64,000 bases of DNA from NCBI RefSeq assembly GCF_918697865.1, contig NZ_CAKKMV010000006.1:248001-312000 (forward strand), written 5' to 3'. The DNA comes from Massilia sp. Bi118 (GTDB taxonomy: Bacteria > Pseudomonadota > Gammaproteobacteria > Burkholderiales > Burkholderiaceae_D). A program made the position numbers and the translations under genes. Shown here one piece after another: positions 22,440 through 31,497 of this stretch (position 1 is its first letter; each line of letters opens with the position of its first letter). The notes under the pieces were generated by a model. That model was not told the origin of the DNA. It ran no database searches and was given only the letters and a program-made list of their open reading frames with translations.

Positions 22440-23645
22440 TTATTTCCAGGCCGCGCATTTGGTCTCGGCCTTGGCCGTGTAGGCCTGGGCGCCCGGGATC
22501 GTCGACACGACCTTGTAGTAGTCCCACGGTCCCTTCGATTCCTTCGGCGTTTTCACCTGCATCAGGTACATGTCGTAGACCATGCGGCCGTCCGGGCGGA
22601 TCTCGCCGTTCTTGGCGAACATGTCGTTGATTCTCGTCTTCCTGAGCTGGGCCATGACCTTGTCGGCATCGTCGCTGCCGACCGCCTTCACCGCGTTCAG
22701 GTAGTTGGTGGTGGCCGAGTAATCGGCTGCCTGCAGCATGGAGGGCTGTTTCTTCATCTTGGCGAAGTAGCGCTTGGACCAGGCGCGGGTCTGGTCGTTC
22801 TGGTCCCAGTACCAGCCGTCGGCCAGGTACAGGCCCTGGGTCGTGTTCAGGCCCAGGGTGTGGATATCGTTGATGAACACCAGCAGGCCGGCCATCTTCA
22901 TGGTCTTGGTCAGGCCGAATTCCTTGGCGGCTTTCATCGAGTTGATGAAGTCGCCGCCGGCGTTGGCCAGGCCCAGCACCTGGGCTTTCGAGGCTTGCGC
23001 CTGCAGCAGGAAGGACGAGAAGTCGGACGCGGACAAGGGATGCTTGACGCTGCCGACGACGGTGCCGCCGTTGGCCTTGATGATGGTGGTGGCATCCTTT
23101 TCCAGCGACTGGCCGAAGGCATAGTCGGCGGTCAGGAAGTACCAGGACTTGCCGCCCTGCTTGATCATGGCCGGTGCCGCCACGCGCGCCAGCGCCACGG
23201 TGTCGTAGGCGTAGTGCACGGTGTAGGGCGAGCAATCCTCGTTGGTCAGCCTGGCCGAGCCGGCGCCGATGGCGATGAAGACTTTTTTCTTTTCCTGCGC
23301 CACCTTGGCCATGGCCAGGCTGGCGCCGGAATTGGTGCCGCCGATCAGCATGTCGACGCCCTGCTGGTCGAACCATTCGCGGGCTTTACTCGCGGCGATA
23401 TCGGCCTTGTTCTGGTGGTCGGCGACCATGAACTGGATTTTTTTACCGTTGACGGCGCCGCCGAGGTCGGCGATCGCCATGCGCACGGCCTCGGCGCCGC
23501 CGTTGCCGTCGATGTCGGAATACACGCCGGACAAGTCGGTGATCATGCCGATCTTGATGGTGTCGCCCGACACCTGGGCCTGGGCGGGGAAGGACAGTGC
23601 CGCGGCAAAGGCGGTGGCGGCGAGGGCGATGGCGGTGCGTTTCAT
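22440..23645 (-). CDS. ABC transporter periplasmic substrate-binding protein (LivK/HAAT family)
   Basis: The 401-residue protein has a signal peptide (MKRTAIALAATAFAAALSFPAQA) and the two-lobed Peripla_BP_6 fold: IKIGMITDLSGVYSDIDGNGG, GGTNSGASLAMAKVA and RMVYDMYLMQVKTPKES. It captures the substrate for the LivHMGF machinery. Its unusual position between livF and livH is common in Burkholderiales. Whether the ligand is a branched-chain amino acid, urea or an aromatic compound cannot be told from sequence. Confidence 0.93.
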   Translation of the reverse strand: MKRTAIALAATAFAAALSFPAQAQVSGDTIKIGMITDLSGVYSDIDGNGGAEAVRMAIADLGGAVNGKKIQFMVADHQNKADIAASKAREWFDQQGVDMLIGGTNSGASLAMAKVAQEKKKVFIAIGAGSARLTNEDCSPYTVHYAYDTVALARVAAPAMIKQGGKSWYFLTADYAFGQSLEKDATTIIKANGGTVVGSVKHPLSASDFSSFLLQAQASKAQVLGLANAGGDFINSMKAAKEFGLTKTMKMAGLLVFINDIHTLGLNTTQGLYLADGWYWDQNDQTRAWSKRYFAKMKKQPSMLQAADYSATTNYLNAVKAVGSDDADKVMAQLRKTRINDMFAKNGEIRPDGRMVYDMYLMQVKTPKESKGPWDYYKVVSTIPGAQAYTAKAETKCAAWK

Positions 23646-23674
23646 GGGCTGGTCTCCGTTTTAAAAGATGTTAT

Positions 23675-24391
23675 TCAGACGCCGAGGAGCTCGGTGAGCT
23701 CGGGCATACTGGCCTGCAGTTCGGCGGCGCGGACCGTTTTGACGATCCGCCCGTGTTCCATCACATAGAAGCGCTCCGCCAGCGGCGCGGCGAAGCGGAA
23801 ATTCTGTTCCACCATCACGATGGTATAGCCCTTGGCCTTCAGGGTCGTGATCATGCGGGCCAGCGCCTGCACGATAACGGGCGCCAGGCCTTCCGAGATC
23901 TCGTCCAGCAGCAGCAATCTGGCGCCGGTGCGCAGGATGCGCGCCACCGCCAGCATCTGCTGTTCTCCGCCGGACAGGCGCGTGCCCTGGCTGCGGCGGC
24001 GCTCGTACAGGTTGGGAAACATCTCGTAGATCTCGTCCAGCGACATGCCGGCCGCCCTGCCCTGCGACGCCGCCAGCACCGGCGGCAGGAGCAGGTTTTC
24101 CTCGGTCGACAGCGAGGAAAAGATGCCGCGCTCTTCCGGGCAATAGCCGACGCCGAGGTGGGCAATCTTGTAGGTCGGCAGCCGGATCGCCTCCTGGCCG
24201 TGGATGCGGATCGAGCCGCGCCGGGTGCCGGTCAGGCCCATGATGGCGCGCAAGGTGGTAGTGCGGCCGGCGCCGTTGCGGCCCAGCAGGGTCACGACCT
24301 CGCCCTCATCGACGCTCAAGCCGACGTCGTGCAGGATGTGCGATTCGCCGTACCAGGCCTGCAAGCCTTGAATCTCGAGTGCGGCCGCCAT
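23675..24391 (-). CDS. livF: ABC transporter ATP-binding protein LivF-like, Walker A Lys replaced by Arg
   Basis: This 238-residue ATPase pairs with LivG. The signature RLSGGEQQMLAVARIL and Walker B LLLLDEISEGLAP are intact. The Walker A reads GRNGAGRTT, so the normally invariant Lys is Arg43; the codon is clearly CGC. That could weaken ATP hydrolysis at this site, although asymmetric sites in LivFG heterodimers may tolerate it. The ATG at 24391 overlaps the livG stop by one base (TGATG). Confidence 0.92.
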   Translation of the reverse strand: MAAALEIQGLQAWYGESHILHDVGLSVDEGEVVTLLGRNGAGRTTTLRAIMGLTGTRRGSIRIHGQEAIRLPTYKIAHLGVGYCPEERGIFSSLSTEENLLLPPVLAASQGRAAGMSLDEIYEMFPNLYERRRSQGTRLSGGEQQMLAVARILRTGARLLLLDEISEGLAPVIVQALARMITTLKAKGYTIVMVEQNFRFAAPLAERFYVMEHGRIVKTVRAAELQASMPELTELLGV

Positions 24392-25158
24392 CAATGCGCT
24401 CCTTGCAGCGGCGCTTCGGTGCCCATGTAGGCCTCGAGCACCTGGGGGTTGCGGGAGACCTCGGCATAGCTGCCCTCGGCCAGGATGGCGCCGCGCTGCA
24501 GCACCGAGATGCGGTCGCAGATGCCGGACACCACGTTCATATTGTGTTCGACCATCAGGATCGTGCGCCCTGCTGACACTTTTTTGATCAGTTCCGTCAC
24601 CCGGTGCACGTCTTCGTGGCTCATGCCCTGGGTCGGCTCGTCGAGCAGCATCAGTTCCGGCTCCATGCCCAGGGTCGTCGCGATCTCGAGCGCGCGCTTG
24701 CGGCCATACGGCAGGTCGGCGGTGAGCATGCCGGCAAAGCTGGCCAGGTCGACCTCTTCCAGCAAGGCCATGGCGCGCTGGTTCAGCTGGTCCAGGCTGC
24801 GCTCGCTGCGCCAGAAATGAAAACTGGTGCCGAGCGCGCGCTGCAGGCCGATGCGCACATTTTGAAGCACCGTCAGGTGCGGAAACACGGCCGAGATCTG
24901 GAAGGAGCGGATGATGCCCATGCGGGCGATCTGGGCCGGCCGGGCGCCCGTGATGTCGCGGCCGTTGAACAGGATCTGGCCCGAACTCGGCACCAGGAAC
25001 TTGGTCAGCAGGTTGAAGCAGGTGGTTTTGCCGGCGCCATTCGGGCCGATGAGGGCGTGGATATGGCCGCGCTGCACTTGCAGGTCCACGCTGCCGACGG
25101 CCGTGAACCCCTTGAATTCCTTCGTCAGCTTGCGGGTTTCCAGGATGACGTCCGCCAT
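24391..25158 (-). CDS. livG: ABC transporter ATP-binding protein LivG-like
   Basis: The 255-residue ATPase starts MADVILETRKLTKEFKGF at an ATG with GGAGAAG seven to eight bases upstream; a longer start is not supported. Walker A is GPNGAGKTT, the signature is LPYGRKRALEIA, and Walker B ELMLLDEPTQGM. It opens the liv operon. The 140-bp gap upstream to the GMC oxidoreductase should contain the promoter. Confidence 0.94.
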   Translation of the reverse strand: MADVILETRKLTKEFKGFTAVGSVDLQVQRGHIHALIGPNGAGKTTCFNLLTKFLVPSSGQILFNGRDITGARPAQIARMGIIRSFQISAVFPHLTVLQNVRIGLQRALGTSFHFWRSERSLDQLNQRAMALLEEVDLASFAGMLTADLPYGRKRALEIATTLGMEPELMLLDEPTQGMSHEDVHRVTELIKKVSAGRTILMVEHNMNVVSGICDRISVLQRGAILAEGSYAEVSRNPQVLEAYMGTEAPLQGAH

Positions 25159-25298
25159 GACTTCTCCATCGACGAGTGATACGAGTGGAAAACTTTCCAA
25201 ATCTTACACATTTTTAGGAATCGCCACGATACAACACATCGTTTGCGCCCGCGCCCGTGTCGCGTCTGCGTCAGCGCAAACCCATTGTGCATTTTTGC

Positions 25299-26927
25299 TC
25301 AGCGGTGCACTTGTTTCGCCAGCAGCTGGGCCGTTTTCTCGGCAATCATCAGGGTCGGCGAGTTCGTGTTGCCGGAAGTAATAAAAGGCATGATCGAGGC
25401 GTCGACCACGCGCAGTCCGCGCACGCCTTTTACGCGCAGCTCGCTGTCGACCACGGCCAGCGGATCGTCGAGCTTGCCCATCTTGCAGGTGCCGACCGGA
25501 TGGAAAATCGTGGTGCCGATCAGGCCGGCGGCTGTGGCCAGTTCTTCCTCCGTGCGGTAGCTTGGGCCCGGCTTGAATTCCTCGGGCCGGTACCTGGCCA
25601 GCGCCGGTGAAGCGACGATGCGGCGCGTCAGCGCCAGCGCGTGCGCCGCCACTTGCCGGTCTTCAGGCGTACTGAGGTAGTTGGGCGTGATCTTCGGCGG
25701 CGCGTAGCTGTCGTTCGCGGCGATGCGCACGTGGCCGCGCGAGGTCGGGCGCAGGTTGCAGACGCTGGCGGTGAAGGCGGGAAAACCGTGCAGCGGGTCG
25801 CCGAATTTTTCTAGCGACAGCGGCTGCACATGGTATTGCAGGTTGGGCGTGGCCTGGCCGGGGTCGGAACGGGCGAAAGCGCCCAGCTGGGACGGCGCCA
25901 TCGACATCGGCCCGCTCTGGAACAGCATGTATTGCAGGCCGATTTTGGCCTTGCCGACCCAGCTGGCCGCCGTCGTGTTCAGCGAGGGCGCGCCGGTGAT
26001 CCGATAGACCATGCGCAGCTGCAGGTGGTCCTGCAGGTTTTCGCCCACGCCCGGGGCATCGACCAGCGCTTCGATGCCGTGTTGCGCCAGGCTGGCGGCC
26101 GGGCCGATGCCGGACAGTTGCAGGATGGTGGGCGAACCGATCGCGCCGGCGGCCAATAAAGTTTCGCGGCGCGCGGTGGCGCTGAAGGCCCGGCCGCCGC
26201 CCGTAAACTGCACGCCGCGGCAGAACTTGCCGTTCTCGTTCGATTCGATCAGCAGTTTTTCGACATGGCAGCCGGTCATGATGGTGAGATTCGGCCGCTG
26301 CGACGCCGGTTTGAGAAAGGCTTTGGCGGTGTTCAGGCGGATGCCGCGGCGCTGGTTGACTTCGAAATAGGCGCAGCCGGCGTTATCGCCGCCGTTGAAA
26401 TCGGCGATTTTCGGGATCCCCACTTCGCTCGCCGCTTCGCGGAAAGCGTCGAGGATTTCCCAGGACAGACGCTGGCGCTCGACGCGCCATTCGCCACCGC
26501 TGCCGTGGATGTCGCTGGCGCCGCCGTGGTGGTCTTCGCTCTGCCGGAACAGGGGCAAAACATGTTCCCAGCGCCAGGACGGATCGCCGCTGAGCTCGGC
26601 CCAGCGGTCGTAATCGCCGGCCTGGCCGCGCATGTAGATCATGCCGTTGATCGAGGACGAGCCTCCCAGCACTTTTCCGCGCGGGTAGATCAGCGCGCGC
26701 CCCGCCAGGCCAGGATCGGCTTCGGTGCGGAATAGCCAGTCGGTGCGCGGATTGTCGATGCAGTAGAGGTAGCCGACCGGAATGTGGATCCACAGGTAAT
26801 CGTCCTTGCCGCCGGCTTCGATCAGCAAGACCTGGACGTCCGGCTTTCTGGACAGGCGGTTGGCAAGCACGCAACCGGCAGTGCCGGCGCCCACGATGAT
26901 GTAGTCGTATTCCCCTGCCGATTCCAC
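25299..26927 (-). CDS. GMC family oxidoreductase (choline dehydrogenase-like)
   Basis: A 542-residue FAD enzyme with the dinucleotide loop YDYIIVGAGTAGCVLANRL, the GMC signature GKVLGGSSSINGMIYMRG, and the C-terminal active-site region FHPVGTCKMG with the following STSGNTNSPTLM-like Asn. Such enzymes oxidise primary alcohols such as choline or polyethylene glycol. It lies upstream of the liv operon on the same strand and might share its physiology, but the 140-bp gap suggests separate transcription. The substrate is unknown. Confidence 0.92.
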   Translation of the reverse strand: MESAGEYDYIIVGAGTAGCVLANRLSRKPDVQVLLIEAGGKDDYLWIHIPVGYLYCIDNPRTDWLFRTEADPGLAGRALIYPRGKVLGGSSSINGMIYMRGQAGDYDRWAELSGDPSWRWEHVLPLFRQSEDHHGGASDIHGSGGEWRVERQRLSWEILDAFREAASEVGIPKIADFNGGDNAGCAYFEVNQRRGIRLNTAKAFLKPASQRPNLTIMTGCHVEKLLIESNENGKFCRGVQFTGGGRAFSATARRETLLAAGAIGSPTILQLSGIGPAASLAQHGIEALVDAPGVGENLQDHLQLRMVYRITGAPSLNTTAASWVGKAKIGLQYMLFQSGPMSMAPSQLGAFARSDPGQATPNLQYHVQPLSLEKFGDPLHGFPAFTASVCNLRPTSRGHVRIAANDSYAPPKITPNYLSTPEDRQVAAHALALTRRIVASPALARYRPEEFKPGPSYRTEEELATAAGLIGTTIFHPVGTCKMGKLDDPLAVVDSELRVKGVRGLRVVDASIMPFITSGNTNSPTLMIAEKTAQLLAKQVHR

Positions 26928-26999
26928 GCTGCCCCCTATCGTTCAGATGCGGTGATGCTTCGTTTGGGCAAGCTTACCAGATCGTCAAGGCTTAGTGAT

Positions 27000-27210
27000 T
27001 GTGGATAAGCTTCTGTATATCCACAGGTATCGATTGTGCGGAACACGCCGTTTACATGCAGCGCGAATTTTTATCCATTTTTTCCCTCAGGCAAACGCAA
27101 GGCAAGTGCACTGGCTTATGCGGCGCGTAAACTGCTGATCTTGTGGACAAAACAGGGTTTATCCACAGATGAGTACCTCCGTTAACTACTACCACTATTT
27201 TGTAAACAAG
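27000..27210. other. DnaA-box element, unit A (origin-like)
   Basis: This unit has an inverted perfect DnaA box TGTGGATAA at 27000, ATATCCACA at 27017 (one mismatch), and a perfect TTATCCACA at 27159. It ends with a TTAACTACTACCACTA trio-like tract followed by TTTTG. It shares order and spacing with units B (28692) and C (29260). Together with the adjoining bases it fills most of the 374-bp gap after the GMC gene; no gene is seen there. Confidence 0.75.
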
Positions 27211-27269
27211 CTTTAGTTGTAAACCGTTCTTCCGAACTTACACAAAGCTCATGCGTTGCTAAGTTTGCA

Positions 27270-27400
27270 GTTGGATTCCTGCTTCATCGAGGCCGGTTCA
27301 CCTAACGCTCTTGCGCAAGGCCAGCGCCTTCCTCTCCACAGGCTAAGACGGTGGAACTCACCGCCACATTCTTCAAATTAACCGCGGCATTGACGTCACG
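27270..27400 (-). ncRNA. Putative omega/re-RNA scaffold of tnpB copy 1
   Basis: The 3' end of tnpB and the bases after its stop match copy 2, ending with ACCGGCCTCG and GAAGCAGGAA-N-CCAAC. Conservation continues beyond the stop codon, where the second copy is still coding, so it points to RNA-level constraint. The 5' boundary is a guess; the guide would be the flank that follows, below 27270. Confidence 0.5.
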
Positions 27401-28447
27401 ATCATGTGGAGTCCCGCAGTTCGAACAGACCCAGCGGCGCTGCGCTAAAGCCAGCGTCTCGGCTACATAACCACAAACTGAGCAAGTTTTGCTGCTTGGA
27501 TACCAGTGGTCGGCTACAACGGCCCAACTTCCGCGCTGTGCTGCCTTGTATTCAAGCTGGCGTCGAAACTCGTAAAAGCCCATGTCACTGATCGCCAACG
27601 CAAGCCGGCGGTTTTTCAACATGCCTTTTACGTTGAGGTCTTCGATGCCAATCATGTGAAACCGGCGTGTGAGATTGCTAGTGAGTTGATGCAGGCTGTT
27701 CTGGCGGATATGTGCGAGTCTCTCGTACAACTTGGCCAACCGTAGTTTTGCCTTCGCTCGATTGCTTGAACCCTTTACTTTGCGGGACAAGGCACGCGAC
27801 AACCGCCGTACGCTACCTAGCAAACAACGCAAAGCATGCGGACTATTGAACTTTTCGCCAGTCGACAAGGTGGCAAGGTTAGTGATACCTAAGTCGATAC
27901 CCACAACGCCTTGGTTTTCGGCGTACGGTAGAAGCGGCTCAGGACAGTTGACAGTGATGCTGGCATACCAATGTCCGGCAGTACGAGACACTGACGCTGA
28001 CACGATATGGCCAGTGAAACGTAACTCTTCTCGCATGCGTACCCAACCAAGCTTGGGGATCCGTATGCACCTGTTTTTGACATGAAACTCGTTGTTGCTT
28101 ATCGTAAAACGGTCATCCCTTCCTATACGTCGGAACCTCGGGTAATCCGCACGGCCAGCAAAAAAATTACTAAAAGCCCGTCCCAACTGCATGATCGCCA
28201 TCTGCGGGGCGCATTTGGTTACGTCCAACATCCACGGAAACTGCGTTCGCTTGATGCTATTGAGCTGGCGCCGCAGAGCAGCTTCATTCGGCTGATTCAA
28301 CGCTGGATCGACCTGGCAGGCCTCGTACTGACGCTTCCATTCAGCCAATGCCCAGTTATAGGCGAAGCGGGCGGTTCCAGCTGCGCGAGCCAGATGAGTA
28401 CGCTGATTATTGTTCGGATCAAGCCTAATCTTGTGCGCTACAAACAT
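27302..28447 (-). CDS. tnpB: RNA-guided endonuclease TnpB family protein, copy 1
   Basis: The 381-residue protein has the N-terminal HTH_OrfB region (HKIRLDPNNNQ), the RuvC-I motif GIDLGITNLAT with D185, RuvC-II GIEDLNVKGM with E269, a zinc ribbon C322-x2-C325...C341-x2-C344, and RuvC-III DRDVNAAVNL with D351. All catalytic residues are present. TnpB is an RNA-guided nuclease of IS200/IS605 elements. It is similar throughout to copy 2 at 38041. No TnpA lies beside it. Confidence 0.93.
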   Translation of the reverse strand: MFVAHKIRLDPNNNQRTHLARAAGTARFAYNWALAEWKRQYEACQVDPALNQPNEAALRRQLNSIKRTQFPWMLDVTKCAPQMAIMQLGRAFSNFFAGRADYPRFRRIGRDDRFTISNNEFHVKNRCIRIPKLGWVRMREELRFTGHIVSASVSRTAGHWYASITVNCPEPLLPYAENQGVVGIDLGITNLATLSTGEKFNSPHALRCLLGSVRRLSRALSRKVKGSSNRAKAKLRLAKLYERLAHIRQNSLHQLTSNLTRRFHMIGIEDLNVKGMLKNRRLALAISDMGFYEFRRQLEYKAAQRGSWAVVADHWYPSSKTCSVCGYVAETLALAQRRWVCSNCGTPHDRDVNAAVNLKNVAVSSTVLACGEEGAGLAQER

Positions 28448-28691
28448 TTAGCATCCTTCGCAGCAGGCGCAAACTACCCATACATAACGTTCTCCATTGC
28501 TTTCATCCTTGCAAACAAAACGCAGTCACTCATCCGTCTTCGACCAAAACGCCCGGAAAACGATCCAACCTTAGTGGCTAGACCTACTAAAAAATTTTTC
28601 CGACTCTGGCCAAGCAGGCGACCCAGCGAACACCTCGACCTTGCTTGCAAGCAGCCAAAAACACGTCGGCAAGCAGCAAACTACCCGCCTC
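28448..28691. other. Non-coding flank between tnpB copy 1 and unit B
   Basis: No coding signal is seen. It must contain the left end of the tnpB element and its promoter. Its last ~60 bases (TGCTTGCAAGCAGCC, GCAAGCAGCAAACTACC) weakly resemble the bases preceding unit C, suggesting that the DnaA-box repeat once began further upstream. Confidence 0.4.
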
Positions 28692-28905
28692 TGTGGACAA
28701 GCCCATGAATATCCACAGGATCGAATGTGCGAAACCACGCGACTTGGACACAGACGCTTTTTTGTCCAGTTAACGTCCTTGCCAGACGCAAGCCTTGTTC
28801 AGCAGTTTGAAAAGCACGTAAACCCTTGAGCCTGCGAAGAAAATTCAACTTATCCACAGAAGGCGCGGCGTTTACTATCACTACCAATTTATATATCTAA
28901 ACAAG
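28692..28905. other. DnaA-box element, unit B (origin-like)
   Basis: Boxes: TGTGGACAA at 28692, ATATCCACA at 28709, perfect TTATCCACA at 28850. A GC-rich spacer (AGAAGGCGCGGC) follows, then GTTTACTATCACTACCA and ATTTATATAT. The order box, GC-rich spacer, trio-like repeats, AT-rich stretch matches the basal unwinding system described for bacterial oriC. Confidence 0.78.
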
Positions 28906-29259
28906 TTAACTAATACAAAGGAACGACTTCGCGTGGAAAACCGGGCACTTTGCCCCCATTCGCCTGTAGCCAACAGCTACCAAACAAGAAGCGAACAGCA
29001 ACAACGAAATGCAAACGCCGAAGGCGATCGACAACGGCCAACGCTGCTCGAGCGTTTTTTTGTCTTCAGGAAGAAAGTGGAACCGCCGAGACCGGCGCAA
29101 GACGATCGCCGGCATCCTGCCAACATCCGAAACGCGATCGCCGATCACCGATTGCTGATCGCCGACTTGCTGGTCTCCAACTGCCGGCCTTGTTTGCCAG
29201 CTGATCTGTATGCAAACAGACAAGTTCAGCAGCTCAAACGCCCTGCAAACCATCTCGTC
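28906..29259. other. Spacer between units B and C
   Basis: This 354-bp stretch has no convincing gene. It contains repeated GATCGCCG motifs (around 29103, 29135 and 29157) and a CGATTGCTGATCGCC tract. The repeats could be binding sites, but no family is recognised. Confidence 0.4.
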
Positions 29260-29473
29260 TGTGGAAAAACGCCTGCATATCCACAGCAGCAAATGTGCAG
29301 AAGCCCGTTTTTTGGAAGCCCAGGCGTTTTTGTCCAAGTTCCGTTCAGCTTGGATACAATGTTTTTCCAGCGCATCCGGCAGCACGTAAACCTTTGACGC
29401 TGTAGACAAATCTCGTCTTATCCACAGCAAACTGCCTGTTTACTATCTACTACCAGTTTTTATATACATCTTG
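29260..29473. other. DnaA-box element, unit C (origin-like)
   Basis: Boxes: TGTGGAAAA at 29260 (matches TTWTNCACA inverted), ATATCCACA at 29277, perfect TTATCCACA at 29418. These have the same 17- and 158-bp offsets as unit B. It ends GTTTACTATCTACTACCA then TTTTTATATA. It lies 70 bp upstream of the nucleosidase gene. Confidence 0.78.
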
Positions 29474-29543
29474 TTTTATTAAAACACTGAGCTGCAAAAC
29501 CGCTTCAAACCCCGGTCGAAAGGCCATCCAGGACGAGAAAAAC

Positions 29544-30332
29544 ATGCGATTAGGGATCATCAGCGCCTTGCACGAAGAACAGCAGGGACTCGTAGAAGCC
29601 ATGGAGAGGCCCTACAAGCTCATCCATGGCATGCGTGAGTACTGGACCGGTAAACTCTGGGAAATCGACGCTGTTTGCGTTTTATCGCGTATAGGCAAGG
29701 TTGCAGCGGCCATGACAGCCACGACGCTTGTGGAGAAGTTCGGTGTTACCCACATCCTGTTTACGGGTGTGGCTGGGTCAGGTGACGCTTCCGTGCGTGT
29801 CGGCGACATCGTGGTGGCCGAAAACCTGGTCCAGCACGATATGGATGCGAGTCCGCTGTTTCCGCGTTACGAGGTGCCGCTGACGGGTTTGAGCCACTTC
29901 GCCGGCGACCGCCAGATGGCGCTGGAGCTGACGCACGCCGCCCAGCGCTTCCTTGAACTCGAGTTCGAGAAGGCCATCGATCCCCAGGAAAGGGCCGTAT
30001 TCGCGCTCCAGGCGCCGCGGGTGCACCGCGGCCTGGTCGGTAGCGGCGACCAGTTCGTCAGCCACAGGGAGCGCATCCAGGCCCTTGGCGCGGCTTTGCC
30101 GGGCTTATTGGCGGTAGAGATGGAAGGCGCCGCGGTGGCGCAGGTGTGTTTCGAGCTCGGGATTCCGTTCGGCGTGATCCGAACGATTTCCGACAACGCC
30201 AATGAAAACGCGGCCACCGACTTCATGCGCTTCGTGAAGTCGGTAGCCGCGCGGTATGCCTTTTATGTCGTCAGGCAGTTCTGCGCCCAGTTACAGGCGG
30301 CTCAGGCAAGCAGGGTGTCCGCCGGCACGTAG
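29544..30332 (+). CDS. mtnN: 5'-methylthioadenosine/S-adenosylhomocysteine nucleosidase
   Basis: The 262-residue enzyme hydrolyses MTA and SAH to adenine and the thioribose. The start [20 protein letters not shown] contains the N-terminal catalytic Glu, [10 protein letters not shown] the ribose loop, [14 protein letters not shown] the substrate Glu, and [11 protein letters not shown] the catalytic Asp. It is about 30 residues longer than E. coli MtnN. Its 3' end overlaps the 3' end of the convergent ald gene by 31 bases. Confidence 0.9.
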   Translation: MRLGIISALHEEQQGLVEAMERPYKLIHGMREYWTGKLWEIDAVCVLSRIGKVAAAMTATTLVEKFGVTHILFTGVAGSGDASVRVGDIVVAENLVQHDMDASPLFPRYEVPLTGLSHFAGDRQMALELTHAAQRFLELEFEKAIDPQERAVFALQAPRVHRGLVGSGDQFVSHRERIQALGAALPGLLAVEMEGAAVAQVCFELGIPFGVIRTISDNANENAATDFMRFVKSVAARYAFYVVRQFCAQLQAAQASRVSAGT

Positions 30333-31417
30333 TCGTAGCCCAGGTCTTTCGCCACAGCTGCGTAGGTCACCTTGCCCTGGCAGACGTTCAGGCCGTTCTT
30401 CAGGTGCGGATCGTCGCGCAGCGCCTGTCGCCAGCCCTTGGTTGCCAGCGCCACCGCGTGGCCGATGGTGGCGTTGTTCAGGGCAAAGGTCGAGGTACGG
30501 GCCACCGCGCCCGGCATGTTCGCCACGCAGTAGTGCACCACGCCGTCGACCACGAAAGTCGGATCGGCGTGGGTGGTCGCGTGGGAAGTCTCGAAGCAGC
30601 CGCCCTGGTCGATCGCGACGTCGACCACCACCGCCCCCTTCTTCATGCGCGAGACCATGCTGCGCGTCACCAGCTTAGGCGCCGCCGCGCCCGGCACCAG
30701 CACGCCGCCGATCACCAGGTCGGCCGACAGCACCGCTTCCTCGATCGCATGGGCGTTCGAGTACAGGGTCGAGATCCGGTTGCCGTAGATCAGGTCGAGC
30801 TGGCGCAGGCGATCGACGTTCTTGTCCAGCACGGATACGCGCGCGCCGGTGCCGACCGCCATCTGCAGCGCATTCGTGCCGACCACGCCGGCGCCGATGA
30901 TCACCACGTGCCCCGGCGCCACGCCCGGGACGCCGCCCAGCAGCAGGCCCATGCCGCCCTTCGATTTTTCCAGGTGGCTGGCGCCGGCCTGGATGGACAT
31001 GCGCCCCGCCACCTCGCTCATCGGCGCCAGCAGCGGCAGCCCGCCGCCCGCGCCGGTGATGGTTTCATAGGCGATGCAGATGGCGCCCGACTTCACCAGC
31101 GCCGCGGTCTGTTCCGGATCCGGCGCCAGGTGCAGATAGGTGTACAGGATTTGTCCCTCGCGCAGCATCGCGCATTCCTGGGGCTGCGGTTCCTTGACCT
31201 TCACGATCATGTCCGCGCGTTCGAAGATTTCCTTCGCGCTGGCGACGATGCTGGCACCCGCCGCCGTGTATTGTTCGTCGGATAAGCCGATCTCGGCCCC
31301 GGCGCCGGCCTGCACCAGCACCTGGTGCCCGCGCCCCACCAGTTCGTGGACGCTGGGCGGGGTCAGGCCGACCCGGTATTCATGGTTTTTGATTTCCTTT
31401 GGAACGCCAACTAGCAT
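30302..31417 (-). CDS. ald: Alanine dehydrogenase
   Basis: A 371-residue NAD enzyme that interconverts alanine and pyruvate plus ammonia. The N-terminus [20 protein letters not shown] carries the substrate Arg, and the NAD domain has [22 protein letters not shown]. The ATG at 31417 has GGAGGAAG immediately upstream. It lies next to putA on the same strand, suggesting amino-acid catabolism, and overlaps the mtnN tail by 31 bases in convergent orientation. Confidence 0.95.
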   Translation of the reverse strand: MLVGVPKEIKNHEYRVGLTPPSVHELVGRGHQVLVQAGAGAEIGLSDEQYTAAGASIVASAKEIFERADMIVKVKEPQPQECAMLREGQILYTYLHLAPDPEQTAALVKSGAICIAYETITGAGGGLPLLAPMSEVAGRMSIQAGASHLEKSKGGMGLLLGGVPGVAPGHVVIIGAGVVGTNALQMAVGTGARVSVLDKNVDRLRQLDLIYGNRISTLYSNAHAIEEAVLSADLVIGGVLVPGAAAPKLVTRSMVSRMKKGAVVVDVAIDQGGCFETSHATTHADPTFVVDGVVHYCVANMPGAVARTSTFALNNATIGHAVALATKGWRQALRDDPHLKNGLNVCQGKVTYAAVAKDLGYDYVPADTLLA

Positions 31418-31497
31418 GTCTTCCTCCAAGTTTTAACAACTGAAACGACTGCTCATGTGAAAACCGGGGCATGCGCCCCGGTCATTTCTTCTTATGA

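Larger units (their letters stand above)
27270..28500 (-). mobile_element. Solo tnpB element (IS200/IS605-type), copy 1, left end undefined
   Basis: The right end is placed just after GAAGCAGGAATCCAAC, where identity with the second copy stops. The left end beyond the tnpB start cannot be fixed. No TnpA transposase is present, so it is probably immobile unless helped in trans. It lies between DnaA-box units A and B. Confidence 0.6.

Noticed and set aside
29101..29175. CRISPR-like array or plasmid iterons from repeated GATCGCCG
   Set aside because: Repeats are only 8 bp, irregularly spaced and few; no spacer structure or Rep gene.
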